A stretch of 15,601 bases of DNA from Bacteriovoracaceae bacterium UBA2394 (GTDB taxonomy: Bacteria; Bdellovibrionota; UBA2394): the NCBI GenBank assembly GCA_002343335.1, contig DDSI01000241.1, forward strand, positions 4,358 to 19,958, given 5' to 3'. Below are positions 1-7,578 of the stretch, piece by piece; the stretch's first letter is position 1; every line of letters starts with the position of its first letter. The notes under the pieces were generated by a model. That model saw only the letters and a list, made by a program, of their open reading frames with translations, was not told where the DNA came from and searched no databases. The translations under genes and the position numbers were made by a program.

Positions 1-1176
1 CCGGAAGGCTACAAGTTTTTGCATCATCGCTTTGTAAGGATCGAGCGAGAGAATTTGAAAAGCTCCCATTTTGGATGGAACCTTTAGTTGCTGAATCCAT
101 GAGGTGTATCGCGCCTGATCAAATCGCATATCCACAAATAAACTGAGATCGTTGTTGGCTTCGATCTGAAATCGGAATCTGACTGGCTTCGAGGTGTATT
201 TGCGAAGCAAATCTTCCATCTCCGCGGTTTCGTAAGCTTTCTGAATTTGCGAAATGGCCTCCGCTCCCAACGTTCCGTAATCGAAACGCACTTCAAACAC
301 CGCGCGTTGCTCGACCTTACATTCTTCTAAGACTTTGGATCGCGCTTCGGATTCATCATGACGGCTGGTGAGAAGTTGGATCTCACTCTGTTGCCCAACG
401 GCTCGACTGGTGCCCTTCGAAATCGCCAATTTATAGAGAACATTGGCTTTAGGATAATATTTGAGAACGTCGACGGCGTTTTCGCACTCGAGTTTATCTT
501 CGTAGTCTTTTTCTCTCTGTTTACTGAATACGTAGAGAAGGTTCGCGTAATACTGCGCATCGGCTCGAGGATAAATATTTGGATTCGCAAAGGCTCCCAT
601 TACACTCTTTTTGAAAGCCAAATGATAGAAAGGTTCAACAAGATCCGGCCGACTGGTGGGAACAACGAATCTAAAAACATTCACGGCCTTTAAGTTGGCG
701 CCATTGTGAATAATTCCCGCGACTTGAATTGCGTCCTCTGCAGCGGCTTCGGAGCGCACTGCTTCTTGGAACGCCTTTTCCAAATCGCTTTCGCTCATTT
801 GTGAAGTCATTGCAGCAGGGACAAAATTTTGAGGAACAGTAATATCTAAAAGAAATACATCGTCGATCTCTTTGCTTCCAATTTCAAAAAGATTGTCCGG
901 ATCATCCAATCCATTGGAACTGAGCGAGAGTGGAACAATTTTAGGTTGAAATGTTTTTAGGAGAGCGGCGTCTGTCCAGCTGTGAAGAAGTGATGGGGTT
1001 AGGTTGGTCGCGATGCCGCCGGACGGCGTGACGACCTTTCGAACCGCAACTCCCATTCGTCTGTTCGCTGAGAGACTCACATTCAGAGTAGCCTTCTCCT
1101 TTGCACAGCTTGAAAAAATCAAAGCGGCAGTGATTGAAAGTAAAAATGAAGACACGATTCGACGCGAAAAATGCAT
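1..1176 (-). CDS. Lipoprotein of unknown function (partial, C-terminus beyond window)
   Basis: The frame is open for 392 codons from an ATG at 1176 down to base 1 without a stop, so the gene continues past the left edge. The start follows a purine-rich GGGGGGAA ribosome site about 5 bases upstream. The N-terminus has two Arg residues (5-6), a hydrophobic stretch (8-20) and the lipobox-like end IFSSC with Cys at residue 24, so an exported, lipid-anchored protein is predicted. The rest is mixed alpha/beta in character, with a region around residues 190-230 rich in Tyr and Lys and two Cys residues near 230 and 275. I do not recognise the family. It lies 46 bases downstream of trpS on the same strand and may be the last gene of that run. 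Confidence is high that it is coding and low on any role. Confidence 0.82.
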   Translation of the reverse strand, partial: MHFSRRIVSSFLLSITAALIFSSCAKEKATLNVSLSANRRMGVAVRKVVTPSGGIATNLTPSLLHSWTDAALLKTFQPKIVPLSLSSNGLDDPDNLFEIGSKEIDDVFLLDITVPQNFVPAAMTSQMSESDLEKAFQEAVRSEAAAEDAIQVAGIIHNGANLKAVNVFRFVVPTSRPDLVEPFYHLAFKKSVMGAFANPNIYPRADAQYYANLLYVFSKQREKDYEDKLECENAVDVLKYYPKANVLYKLAISKGTSRAVGQQSEIQLLTSRHDESEARSKVLEECKVEQRAVFEVRFDYGTLGAEAISQIQKAYETAEMEDLLRKYTSKPVRFRFQIEANNDLSLFVDMRFDQARYTSWIQQLKVPSKMGAFQILSLDPYKAMMQKLVAFR

Positions 1177-1222
1177 GAGTTCCCCCCGTATGCCTGCAGA
1201 GAAGCAGGTTTGTCCTTTATGA

Positions 1223-2200
1223 TTATAAGCCGACTAGGTCTCTGACTCGGCTCATCATTTTCTGAGCTTTTTCTCTCGCGCGCACGCCGCCGGCGTGAAG
1301 AACGTCGTCGAGATCATTCGGATGAGACATCCAGTGCGCATAGCGTTGGCGCATTGGGCCAAACACTTCGAGCATTTTACGTAATAACTCTTTCTTTGCG
1401 TCGCCGTAGCCATAGCCGCCCTTGCAAAGTCCGTCGTGCATTCCCGCAGTTTCCTCGGCCGTTGCAATTAGTCGATAAAGTTGAAAGGGAATGACTTCTT
1501 CGGGGACCTTCGATTCGGCAAGACCCTTCGAGTCAGTCACAATCGACATGATCTGCTTTTTCATATCGCTTTCCGACGCAAAAGGATCAATTCCGTTTTG
1601 ATACGACTTACTCCTCTTTCGACCGTCTACCCCTGGAACAATTGCGACATTCTCCATGATGACTGCCTGGGGCAATTTAAAAAGTTGCCCGTAAGTCTCG
1701 TTAAAGAAAGTAGCGATATCTCGACACATTTCTAAATGTTGAGCTTGATCTTTGCCCACCGGTACGAAATCGGAATCGTAGAGAAGAATGTCTGCGGCCA
1801 TTAAAACCGGGTAGTAAAATAATCCCGCCTTCACGACAGTCTCTTTTGCAATGGCATCTTTATAGGAGTGGGCTCGTTCCAAAAGACCCATCGATGTAAG
1901 GCAAGCCAGGTAATAACTCAGCTCAACATGCTCACGAACATCGCTTTGCTTCCAAAGAATGGTCGCCTCCGGATCCAATCCGATTGCGAGCCAAGCTGCA
2001 GCGATGGAACGCACATTTCGTCGAAGATCCTCTTTTTTCGGAGCAGTAGTGAGGGCGTGAAGATCTGCCACAAAAAAATGGGATTGAAATTCCCCTTGTC
2101 GCTCGATGGCGGGTTTCATAGCTCCGAGATAATTCCCTAAGTGAATGTCACTCGACGCTCGAATACCTGTAAGTAAAATGCCCTTTCCTTTTGAACTCAC
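1223..2200 (-). CDS. trpS: Tryptophanyl-tRNA synthetase
   Basis: This class I aminoacyl-tRNA synthetase attaches tryptophan to tRNA-Trp in the cytoplasm using ATP. The 325-residue length is normal for the bacterial enzyme. The HIGH-type ATP motif is HLGN at residues 20-23 in the context DIHLGNYLG, and the second signature is at 194-200 as RKRSKSY, where most family members have KMSKS. The intervening Rossmann-fold landmarks FFVADLHAL (42-50) and VPVGKDQAQHLE (146-157) are typical of TrpRS. The start is GTG at 2200, which overlaps the TGA of the upstream transporter ATPase as GTGA, so translation is probably coupled. Only the Met-to-Arg change in the KMSKS loop is unusual. The assignment is firm. 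Confidence 0.96.
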   Translation of the reverse strand: MSSKGKGILLTGIRASSDIHLGNYLGAMKPAIERQGEFQSHFFVADLHALTTAPKKEDLRRNVRSIAAAWLAIGLDPEATILWKQSDVREHVELSYYLACLTSMGLLERAHSYKDAIAKETVVKAGLFYYPVLMAADILLYDSDFVPVGKDQAQHLEMCRDIATFFNETYGQLFKLPQAVIMENVAIVPGVDGRKRSKSYQNGIDPFASESDMKKQIMSIVTDSKGLAESKVPEEVIPFQLYRLIATAEETAGMHDGLCKGGYGYGDAKKELLRKMLEVFGPMRQRYAHWMSHPNDLDDVLHAGGVRAREKAQKMMSRVRDLVGL

Positions 2201-3174
2201 GCGACGGTTTTCTCATCCCGTTCGCGAAAATGACAAGCAACTTTGTTTTTTAAAAGAGGGATCTGTTGGCGGCAGATATCTTTGGCTTCAGGGCATCGAG
2301 TGTGAAAGACGCAGCCCGAAGGCGGATGGGCGGGCGACGGGATGTCTCCTTTAAGTGGTTTAACCTGTCGGACCTTGTCGGGGTGCGCTCTTGGAGCCGC
2401 GGCCAATAGCGCTTCCGTGTAAGGATGCTTCTTAAAATGGGGATCGAGAAGCTCATCTCGAGTTAAAATTTCCATTACCCGGCCTAAATACATGACGATG
2501 ATTCGATCGCAGAAATAACGAATGACGTTTAGATCGTGGGAAATGAAAAGAAAGGTGAGTCCCATGTCATTTTGAATGCGATTTAAGAGATTCAAAATTT
2601 GGGATTGGATGGAAACATCCAGCGCAGATACGGGTTCGTCCGCGACGATAAAATCGGGGCGCACCGCAAGCGCGCGCGCAATGCCGATCCGCTGTCGCTG
2701 CCCCCCCGAAAATTCATGCGGGTATTTTTCGTAGCACTCCGGACGAAGTCCTACAATTTGTAAAAGTTCAATGACTTTATCTTTTCTCTCAGCCTTCGGG
2801 CATAGACCGTGAATCGTAAAGGGCTCTTCCAAAATGTCACCGATCCTCATCCGGGGATTGAGCGAGGAATAGGGATCCTGAAAAATCATCTGAATTCTTT
2901 TACGGAAAGGCTGAAATTCATTTCGATTGAGGGCCAAAATGTTTTGATTCTCGAAAAGGACTTCACCGCGATTGGCAGGAATCAATTTCAAAAGAGATTT
3001 TCCGAGGGTCGATTTGCCGCATCCGCTTTCGCCTACGAGGCCGACAGTTTCACCTTTAAGGATATGAAAGCTCACGTCTTCCACGGCGTGGATTGCGCCC
3101 ACTTGTCTCCCGAGAATTCCTCCATGGATGGGATAGGTGACCTGGAGGTTTTTCACTTCAAAAAAGGAAGTCAT
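2197..3174 (-). CDS. Oligopeptide/dipeptide ABC transporter ATP-binding protein, OppF/DppF type
   Basis: This is one of the paired ATPases that power uptake of short peptides by a membrane permease complex. Counting from the ATG at 3174 (325 residues), Walker A is GESGCGKS at 48-55, the ABC signature FSGGQRQR is at 155-162, Walker B FIVADEP is at 175-181 and the switch His is near 213. The C-terminal tail has four Cys residues (about 288, 294, 301, 314), a conserved cluster of the oligo/dipeptide ATPase family. A GTG at 3204 would extend the frame by ten codons, but a perfect AGGAGG lies 8 bases before the ATG at 3174. That ATG also overlaps the preceding stop as ATGA, so 3174 is preferred. 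It is coupled to the OppD-like gene upstream and to trpS downstream. No permease or binding-protein gene is present nearby. Substrate could be oligopeptides, dipeptides or nickel; sequence alone does not decide. Confidence 0.93.
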   Translation of the reverse strand: MTSFFEVKNLQVTYPIHGGILGRQVGAIHAVEDVSFHILKGETVGLVGESGCGKSTLGKSLLKLIPANRGEVLFENQNILALNRNEFQPFRKRIQMIFQDPYSSLNPRMRIGDILEEPFTIHGLCPKAERKDKVIELLQIVGLRPECYEKYPHEFSGGQRQRIGIARALAVRPDFIVADEPVSALDVSIQSQILNLLNRIQNDMGLTFLFISHDLNVIRYFCDRIIVMYLGRVMEILTRDELLDPHFKKHPYTEALLAAAPRAHPDKVRQVKPLKGDIPSPAHPPSGCVFHTRCPEAKDICRQQIPLLKNKVACHFRERDEKTVA

Positions 3175-4151
3175 CGCGGATTTCCTCCTGCAGGATAAAA
3201 GCACGCCGCTTGATGTTGCGGAGATACGACGGCCTCCTGAATCAGGGGTTCGCGAACTTCACAGTTCGATCTCTTTGATTCGCATCGATCTGAAAAACGG
3301 CAACCTTTGGGCAGGTCTAGCAAATCCGGCACAATTCCGGGAATGGTGTAAAGAGGATCGCCTGGCTTGGCGAGCGCGGGAATGGAGCGCTGCAATCCTC
3401 GAGTGTAGGGGTGGGCCGGGCGATCAAATACATCTCGGACGGGAGCTCGCTCAACGATTTTTCCCGCGTACATGACGGCTACTTCGTCTGCAATTTCCGC
3501 AATGACGCCAAAATCATGGGTAATCAAGATCACGGCCATATTCATTTTCTTCTGTAGATCTCGGATGAGATCTAAAATCTGAGCTTGAATGGTGACATCA
3601 AGAGCTGTCGTGGGCTCGTCGGCGATCAAAAGTTTGGGCTTGCAGGCAAGTGCCATAGCAATCATGACTCGCTGTCGAAGACCGCCGGACATTTGATGAG
3701 GATAATAGTGGATGCGTTGTTCAGCATCGGGGATGCCCACCAAATTCATCATTTCCAAGCAATTTTCACGCGCTTGTTTTTTGGAGACTTTTTGATGAAG
3801 CAACATGGCTTCTTCAATTTGAGCGCCTACCGTAAAGACGGGATTCAACGACGTCATGGGTTCTTGAAAGATCATTGAAATTTGAGAGCCACGATAAGAG
3901 CGCATTTCACGCGGGGATAGTTTCAGAAGATCCTTTCCCTCAAAAAGAATTCGGCCGGATTCAATTTTTCCCGGTGGTTCGGGAATTAGCCGAATGATGG
4001 AATGGGCGGTGACTGTCTTTCCGCTTCCACTTTCGCCAATAATTCCTAAAGTTTTGCCCGCCTCTACCTCAAACGAGACGTCGTCCACTACAAGAAGATT
4101 TCCTCGAGGCGTACGAAACGCAGTTTTTAGATTTTCAACTTTAAGTAGCAC
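3171..4151 (-). CDS. Oligopeptide/dipeptide ABC transporter ATP-binding protein, OppD/DppD type
   Basis: This is the partner ATPase of the gene that follows it. The 326-residue protein has Walker A GESGSGKT (39-46), the Q-loop FQEP (95-98), signature MSGGLRQR (154-161), Walker B LLIADEP (174-180) and the switch His in ITHD (210-213). The C-terminal family extension includes the HPYTRGL segment (247-253) and a Cys cluster at 284, 290, 297 and 317. In characterised dipeptide transporters such a cluster has been linked to an iron-sulfur centre; whether it binds one here is unknown. The start is GTG at 4151, two bases after the stop of the MshEN-domain gene, with GAGGA inside the end of that gene as a likely ribosome site. 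The end overlaps the next gene as ATGA. D-before-F order is normal, but permease subunits B and C are absent on both sides. Confidence 0.93.
   Translation of the reverse strand: MLLKVENLKTAFRTPRGNLLVVDDVSFEVEAGKTLGIIGESGSGKTVTAHSIIRLIPEPPGKIESGRILFEGKDLLKLSPREMRSYRGSQISMIFQEPMTSLNPVFTVGAQIEEAMLLHQKVSKKQARENCLEMMNLVGIPDAEQRIHYYPHQMSGGLRQRVMIAMALACKPKLLIADEPTTALDVTIQAQILDLIRDLQKKMNMAVILITHDFGVIAEIADEVAVMYAGKIVERAPVRDVFDRPAHPYTRGLQRSIPALAKPGDPLYTIPGIVPDLLDLPKGCRFSDRCESKRSNCEVREPLIQEAVVSPQHQAACFYPAGGNPR
3183..3188 (-). promoter_or_regulatory. Shine-Dalgarno site fixing the OppF-like start
   Basis: A consensus AGGAGG on the minus strand sits 8 bases before the ATG at 3174. It lies inside the last codons of the upstream OppD-like gene. 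It supports the ATG over the upstream GTG at 3204, because a GTG start would place this ribosome site inside the gene. Confidence 0.8.
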
Positions 4152-4153
4152 GC

Positions 4154-4786
4154 TCAGTCCTCGTCGGACTTTCTTTTAATGGGCTTAGCGTAGGGAGGGC
4201 GTCCCATATTTGTCACTCCGGTGAAGTTTTCGTCCCAGAATATACTCGAAATGGGATCGGGAATACTTGAGCCAACCTGACCTGAAGATGTCACCACAGA
4301 AATCTCATCAATATAATTGAGCGGAAGCGCTTCGGAATCGCCCAAGTAATATTTTCGAATGAACCATTCGACGTCGGAATCGGGGGCGACCATCACCAAA
4401 ATAGGCATGCTTAACTTAAATTGCAGGTCATCAAAAAATTTGTAGTTGGTCGGATCAGAGCTGGCGACGACGAGTCGAGTTTTGCCCCGTATGCTCTTGA
4501 TCGCCAAAGGTACTACTCTCGAAGCGCGAGCTTGTTGAACAGTTACCTTATCGAGCACCTCGCGAGTGACTTTCGCCGAGTCAATTTTGGTAACGTCGAT
4601 GAGCGGAATTCGCATGGCTTTCGAAAGGGTTTGGCAAAGATCCAATTCAGAAATGAATCCGAGTATCACTAAACTTTCACCTAATTTTTTTCCCCATCGG
4701 CGTTGATACGCCAGCCCCGATTTGAGCTGCGTGTCATCGATTTTTCGTTCGAGGATGAGAAGTTCCCCCAGCCTGAGGCGCCCCAT
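4154..4786 (-). CDS. Stand-alone MshEN / GspE-N domain protein (candidate c-di-GMP effector)
   Basis: The 210-residue protein looks like the N-terminal domain of type II secretion and type IV pilus ATPases (GspE/PilB/MshE) but has no ATPase domain. Two tandem copies of the MshEN helix motif are visible: RLGELLILE...LKSGLAYQ at 5-28 and [14 protein letters not shown]...LSKAM at 35-58, followed by RIPLIDV (59-65). Next comes the VPL...[12 protein letters not shown] strand-turn region (92-114) typical of the GspE-N fold. In MshE, paired motifs of this kind bind c-di-GMP. The C-terminal 60 residues are polar and end in a charged KRKSDED tail. There are no signal peptide or membrane segments, so it is cytoplasmic. 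It follows the lipoprotein gene by 7 bases and precedes the OppD-like ATPase by 2. The ribosome site before the ATG is weak, so translation may depend on the upstream gene. Domain call is good; c-di-GMP binding is inference. Confidence 0.8.
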   Translation of the reverse strand: MGRLRLGELLILERKIDDTQLKSGLAYQRRWGKKLGESLVILGFISELDLCQTLSKAMRIPLIDVTKIDSAKVTREVLDKVTVQQARASRVVPLAIKSIRGKTRLVVASSDPTNYKFFDDLQFKLSMPILVMVAPDSDVEWFIRKYYLGDSEALPLNYIDEISVVTSSGQVGSSIPDPISSIFWDENFTGVTNMGRPPYAKPIKRKSDED

Positions 4787-4793
4787 GCATAAA

Positions 4794-5408
4794 CTATAGA
4801 GAGGAAAGACAGGTCACGGAAGAGAAATCAAGCCAGCCTTCGAGTTCTTCGTCATTAAGGTAGCAAGAGGGAGGTCGGTCGCTCCGCGGTTCACATTGGA
4901 TGGAGCGGGCGCGATTGTAGTACACGCGCGCAATACCTTGATCATCCATTTGAACTCGGGGTGCGGCGGTAAAAACGACATGCCCCATCATGAATGCGAG
5001 TTCCTCCCACCACTCAGCGTGCAACCATGTTCGGAAAATGGCATCTCGAGAAAGGGGCCGCTCTCCTTCCTCGTCTCTATAAATTCCTTTTCGGCCCCTC
5101 AGCTGAATGAAGCCGAACGTGGACATAAACGGGGTGAGGAGCTGAAGATCAAGAGTAGAATTCTTTCCCTTGAGTCGAAAGCGCATTTTAAAGTCCACGC
5201 GCTCTACATCTTTCTGAGTCTTATTTTTTAGACTCAATTCTCCCTTGGCACCACACTCAAGAGGCCCTTCCATCGAAACAGTTTTTCCTTTCCAAGGACG
5301 ACCTTCAAAAGTTTTGGGTGGTTTGAGATGGGAGGCGCAACCACTGAAGAAGGCGAAGATCAAAATTATTCCTGGAATTGCGAGAGAATTAATAGGTAGC
5401 GCCGCCAC
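4794..5408 (-). CDS. Putative outer-membrane lipoprotein, LolB-like
   Basis: A hydrophobic signal sequence ends in the lipobox FFSGC. With the GTG at 5408 as start the protein is 204 residues long with the lipidated Cys at 24. The frame is open upstream to 5543, but those codons lie inside the TPR gene and give an unlikely long leader. The mature part begins with a Pro/Lys-rich linker, then alternating strands (for example KNKTQKDVERVDFKMRFRL and NSTLDLQLLTPFMSTFGFIQLRG) that resemble the unclosed beta-barrel of LolB-type lipoproteins. The C-terminal end contains three Cys residues. It overlaps the upstream TPR gene by 20 bases and leads the MshEN gene by 7. LolB-type genes often follow TPR genes in proteobacteria, which supports the call. 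The exact start is uncertain because the chosen n-region lacks a positive charge. LolB homology is tentative; lipoprotein status is more secure. Confidence 0.65.
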   Translation of the reverse strand: MAALPINSLAIPGIILIFAFFSGCASHLKPPKTFEGRPWKGKTVSMEGPLECGAKGELSLKNKTQKDVERVDFKMRFRLKGKNSTLDLQLLTPFMSTFGFIQLRGRKGIYRDEEGERPLSRDAIFRTWLHAEWWEELAFMMGHVVFTAAPRVQMDDQGIARVYYNRARSIQCEPRSDRPPSCYLNDEELEGWLDFSSVTCLSSL

Positions 5409-7161
5409 TAAGCGACGCCAACTTCTCGCGCACGCGATCTTGCACTGATTGTGCCGTAGGCGAGCCGGTATTGGTGGAAACTGCTTCATGCTCCGGGACT
5501 TTTGCTTTCGCCGACAATTGCATGATCGATCGATACATCGCAAGGGCTTCTTTTTTCATTCCCAGCTTCTGATAAGTATCAGCCAAGTGTTCCAGAATCA
5601 CAGCTTGATCGGGTGCAAGTTGATTTGCACGATTCAAAACTTTTGCGGCCTTTTTATATTCGCCTTGCTGATAGTGAACCCATCCGAGCGAATCCAGAAT
5701 AAATCCATTATCAGGGGCGAGCTGCACGGCCTTTTTCAGTAAGCTTTCAGCTTCTGCCAAATTTATTTTTCGTTCAGCATAGGAATAGCCGATATGATTG
5801 AGCGCATGCGGATTGTTTGGATTAATACGAAGCACATCACGCATGCGATCGATTCCCGACTGATAATCTCCTGCCCGATCTAGCACCGTTCCTAACATGA
5901 AAAGAACTTTTTCATTATTGAGAAAGTTTTCAGAGGCCCGAGTGAGCACGCGTATGGCTTCGGTGAGATGTTTTGATTTTTCATGAATGCCAGCAAGCCC
6001 GAGCTGAAGCTCAGGGCTATCGCCTTTCAAAGCAATCGCCTCATTTAAAGATTGAACGGCTAATTCATTTTTCTCCATGCGATCGCTGAGAACGGAGGCA
6101 ATCTGCAGCCTCGATTCCACAAAATACTCGGAAGAAGCTGGGATCTTTTCATAATTTTCGATCGCCTTTAAATATTCGGCCTTCTCTTCATGCAAACTTC
6201 CTAAGTAAAAATAAATTCGATCCTTCGAAGGAGACTCCGTGGCGATGAGATCTTCAAACAAAAATTTCGCCTGGTCGTAATGCTTCAATTTATAGTGAAT
6301 GAGTGCGGTGCGAAGTTCCGCTTGTTGATCGTCAGGTCTCACCATCAGATACTGAGTCAGATAATCGAGTGCGCTCATGTAGTCTTCGCCGATCAGCGAG
6401 AGGTTAATGAGTTTTTGGAGAAGCTCTTCATCGTTCGAGCTAAATCGATTTGCGCGCTGATACGTCGCTAAAGCTTCGGGAATTTTTCCTTCCAGTTCCA
6501 AAAGTAGTCCGAGGGCTTTTGCGGCGGCCAGGAAGTTCGGACGAATTTTTAAGGCTTTCTCGTAAGATTTTTTGGCCTGAACTCGATTCATGAAAATGCT
6601 TTGGATTTTTCCAAGAAAGTAATGCGCAATTTCATCGTCCGGCTGGGCCTTAAGATATTTTTCCAACGCGTTCACGCTCTCACCGTGACGTTTGTGATCT
6701 GCGAGAAGCGCCACGCGCGTAAGCATCGTCTCGCGGGCTTTGGACATCTGCTTATTTTGTAAGAAGAGCTGGGTGGCTCTTTCCAAAGCTTTTAAACTGC
6801 CGTCTAAGTGATTCGACTGGGACTCCAGTCGCGCCATCAATAAATGATATTCAGGATTTTTATCTTCCGTGCTTTGAATTTGTAGAAGCAGAGTCTTTGC
6901 TTCCGAATCGTTTCCGATTTCTAAAAATTGTTCAGCTTGCTTCAATTTGATGAAGCTCGAAGTCGGATCGAGTGTCGCGGCACGTGCAAAATGTTGAGAG
7001 GCATTCCCGGGCTGCCCTGCGAGGCCGGATACGGTACCCAAAATAAAGTGAAAATAAGCCTCCGCACGTGATTCCAAAGTAGGCGAACTGCCCGAAGTGG
7101 TGGACGTCAGCGATAAGAAGAACACCGTATAGGCGGCGATGCGTGTTTGAATTCGCTTCAA
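5389..7161 (-). CDS. Exported TPR-repeat protein
   Basis: The 590-residue protein starts with a signal peptide (KR near the N-terminus, hydrophobic AAYTVFFLSLTS at 9-20, polar TSGSSPT after it), so it is probably periplasmic or anchored at the envelope. From about residue 32 to 560 it is almost entirely tetratricopeptide repeats. Repeats with clear consensus include those around EIAHYFLGKIQSIFMNRVQAKKSYEKALKIRP, PHALNHIGYSYAERKINLAEAESLLKKAVQLAPDNG and FILDSLGWVHYQQGEYKKAAKVLNRANQLAPDQ. TPR arrays are scaffolds for protein assembly, and no enzyme motif is visible. The start is TTG at 7161, next to GGAGAGGG; no better-placed ATG keeps the signal peptide. It is the first gene of the seven-gene minus-strand run and overlaps the LolB-like lipoprotein gene. 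Similar TPR-plus-lipoprotein pairs are common, but the function here is not known. Confidence 0.88.
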   Translation of the reverse strand: MKRIQTRIAAYTVFFLSLTSTTSGSSPTLESRAEAYFHFILGTVSGLAGQPGNASQHFARAATLDPTSSFIKLKQAEQFLEIGNDSEAKTLLLQIQSTEDKNPEYHLLMARLESQSNHLDGSLKALERATQLFLQNKQMSKARETMLTRVALLADHKRHGESVNALEKYLKAQPDDEIAHYFLGKIQSIFMNRVQAKKSYEKALKIRPNFLAAAKALGLLLELEGKIPEALATYQRANRFSSNDEELLQKLINLSLIGEDYMSALDYLTQYLMVRPDDQQAELRTALIHYKLKHYDQAKFLFEDLIATESPSKDRIYFYLGSLHEEKAEYLKAIENYEKIPASSEYFVESRLQIASVLSDRMEKNELAVQSLNEAIALKGDSPELQLGLAGIHEKSKHLTEAIRVLTRASENFLNNEKVLFMLGTVLDRAGDYQSGIDRMRDVLRINPNNPHALNHIGYSYAERKINLAEAESLLKKAVQLAPDNGFILDSLGWVHYQQGEYKKAAKVLNRANQLAPDQAVILEHLADTYQKLGMKKEALAMYRSIMQLSAKAKVPEHEAVSTNTGSPTAQSVQDRVREKLASLSGGATY

Positions 7162-7244
7162 TCCCTCTCCCGATATTTGTTCTAAAAAAGCAGCGTAACT
7201 TGATAATGAGATGACCTACGGACGTCCTGTCCCCGACACCTTCT

Positions 7245-7273
7245 ATTCTACGGCTGAATGCTGAAACCCACAA
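7245..7273 (-). promoter_or_regulatory. Candidate sigma70-type promoter for the TPR gene run
   Basis: On the minus strand, TTGTGG (7268-7273) and TAGAAT (7245-7250) are separated by 17 bases. The -10 box matches five of six consensus bases and the -35 box only three. Transcription would begin near 7238 and give a leader of about 75 bases before the TTG at 7161. The call rests on pattern only. Confidence 0.3.
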
Positions 7274-7328
7274 ATGACGCGGGTTTGACGCAAATTGATG
7301 GGAAATACCAAAGTCGTGGGTCAGTACC

Positions 7329-7371
7329 AAAAAAGAGGCCGCTGTGAGCTAAGGGAGAAACTCACAACGGC
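7329..7371 (-). terminator. Rho-independent terminator of the zinc-ribbon/HD-GYP operon
   Basis: Read on the minus strand, the arms GCCGTTGTGAG and CTCACAGCGGC form an 11-base-pair stem with one mismatch and a 12-base loop. CTCTTTTTT follows directly. The stem lies about 210 bases past the stop at 7579, the only upstream minus-strand gene end, and before the candidate promoter of the next operon. Confidence 0.8.
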
Positions 7372-7447
7372 ACCTAGGGAGTAATAAGAGTTAGGGGTAT
7401 TGCCCTTAGATTATTCACCCAAGGACACAGCCATATTCTGCAAGCTT

Positions 7448-7463
7448 GGTGCCAGACGGCACC
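7448..7463. repeat. Perfect short hairpin GGTGCC-AGAC-GGCACC
   Basis: Six perfect GC-rich base pairs enclose a four-base loop. No T-run follows on either strand, so it is not a simple terminator. Its right arm with neighbours (ACGGCACCTA) is repeated at the edge of the terminator 89 bases away. Confidence 0.55.
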
Positions 7464-7578
7464 TACCAAAACATGCTGATTTTCATAGGGTTTATTGAAC
7501 TTCGCGCGATGAACCTCGCAAACTTTGCAGATCCAGGAGCTTCCGAGTCACGCAAATATTCCCGATTTTTAATGAGAT

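Larger units (their letters stand above)
7162..7578. other. 417-base non-coding gap between two minus-strand operons
   Basis: No convincing reading frame was seen. The gap holds, from right to left in minus-strand transcription, a perfect small hairpin (7448-7463), an intrinsic terminator (7329-7371), a candidate promoter (7245-7273) and a GGGGACAG-containing segment (about 7226-7243) that resembles short interspersed repeats. The decamer ACGGCACCTA occurs twice (7367-7376 and 7456-7465). An open frame across 6932-7330 on the minus strand overlaps the TPR gene and looks non-coding. Confidence 0.6.

Noticed and set aside
358..693. Plus-strand 111-residue open frame
   Set aside because: It is the complement of the partial lipoprotein gene, which is open over the whole 1-1176 region and has a signal peptide and ribosome site.
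6932..7330. Minus-strand 132-residue frame overlapping the TPR gene start
   Set aside because: It overlaps the signal peptide region of the TPR protein in another frame and has no family features.
7162..7578. c-di-GMP riboswitch in the gap between the two operons
   Set aside because: Conserved core sequences of the known c-di-GMP riboswitch classes were not seen on either strand.
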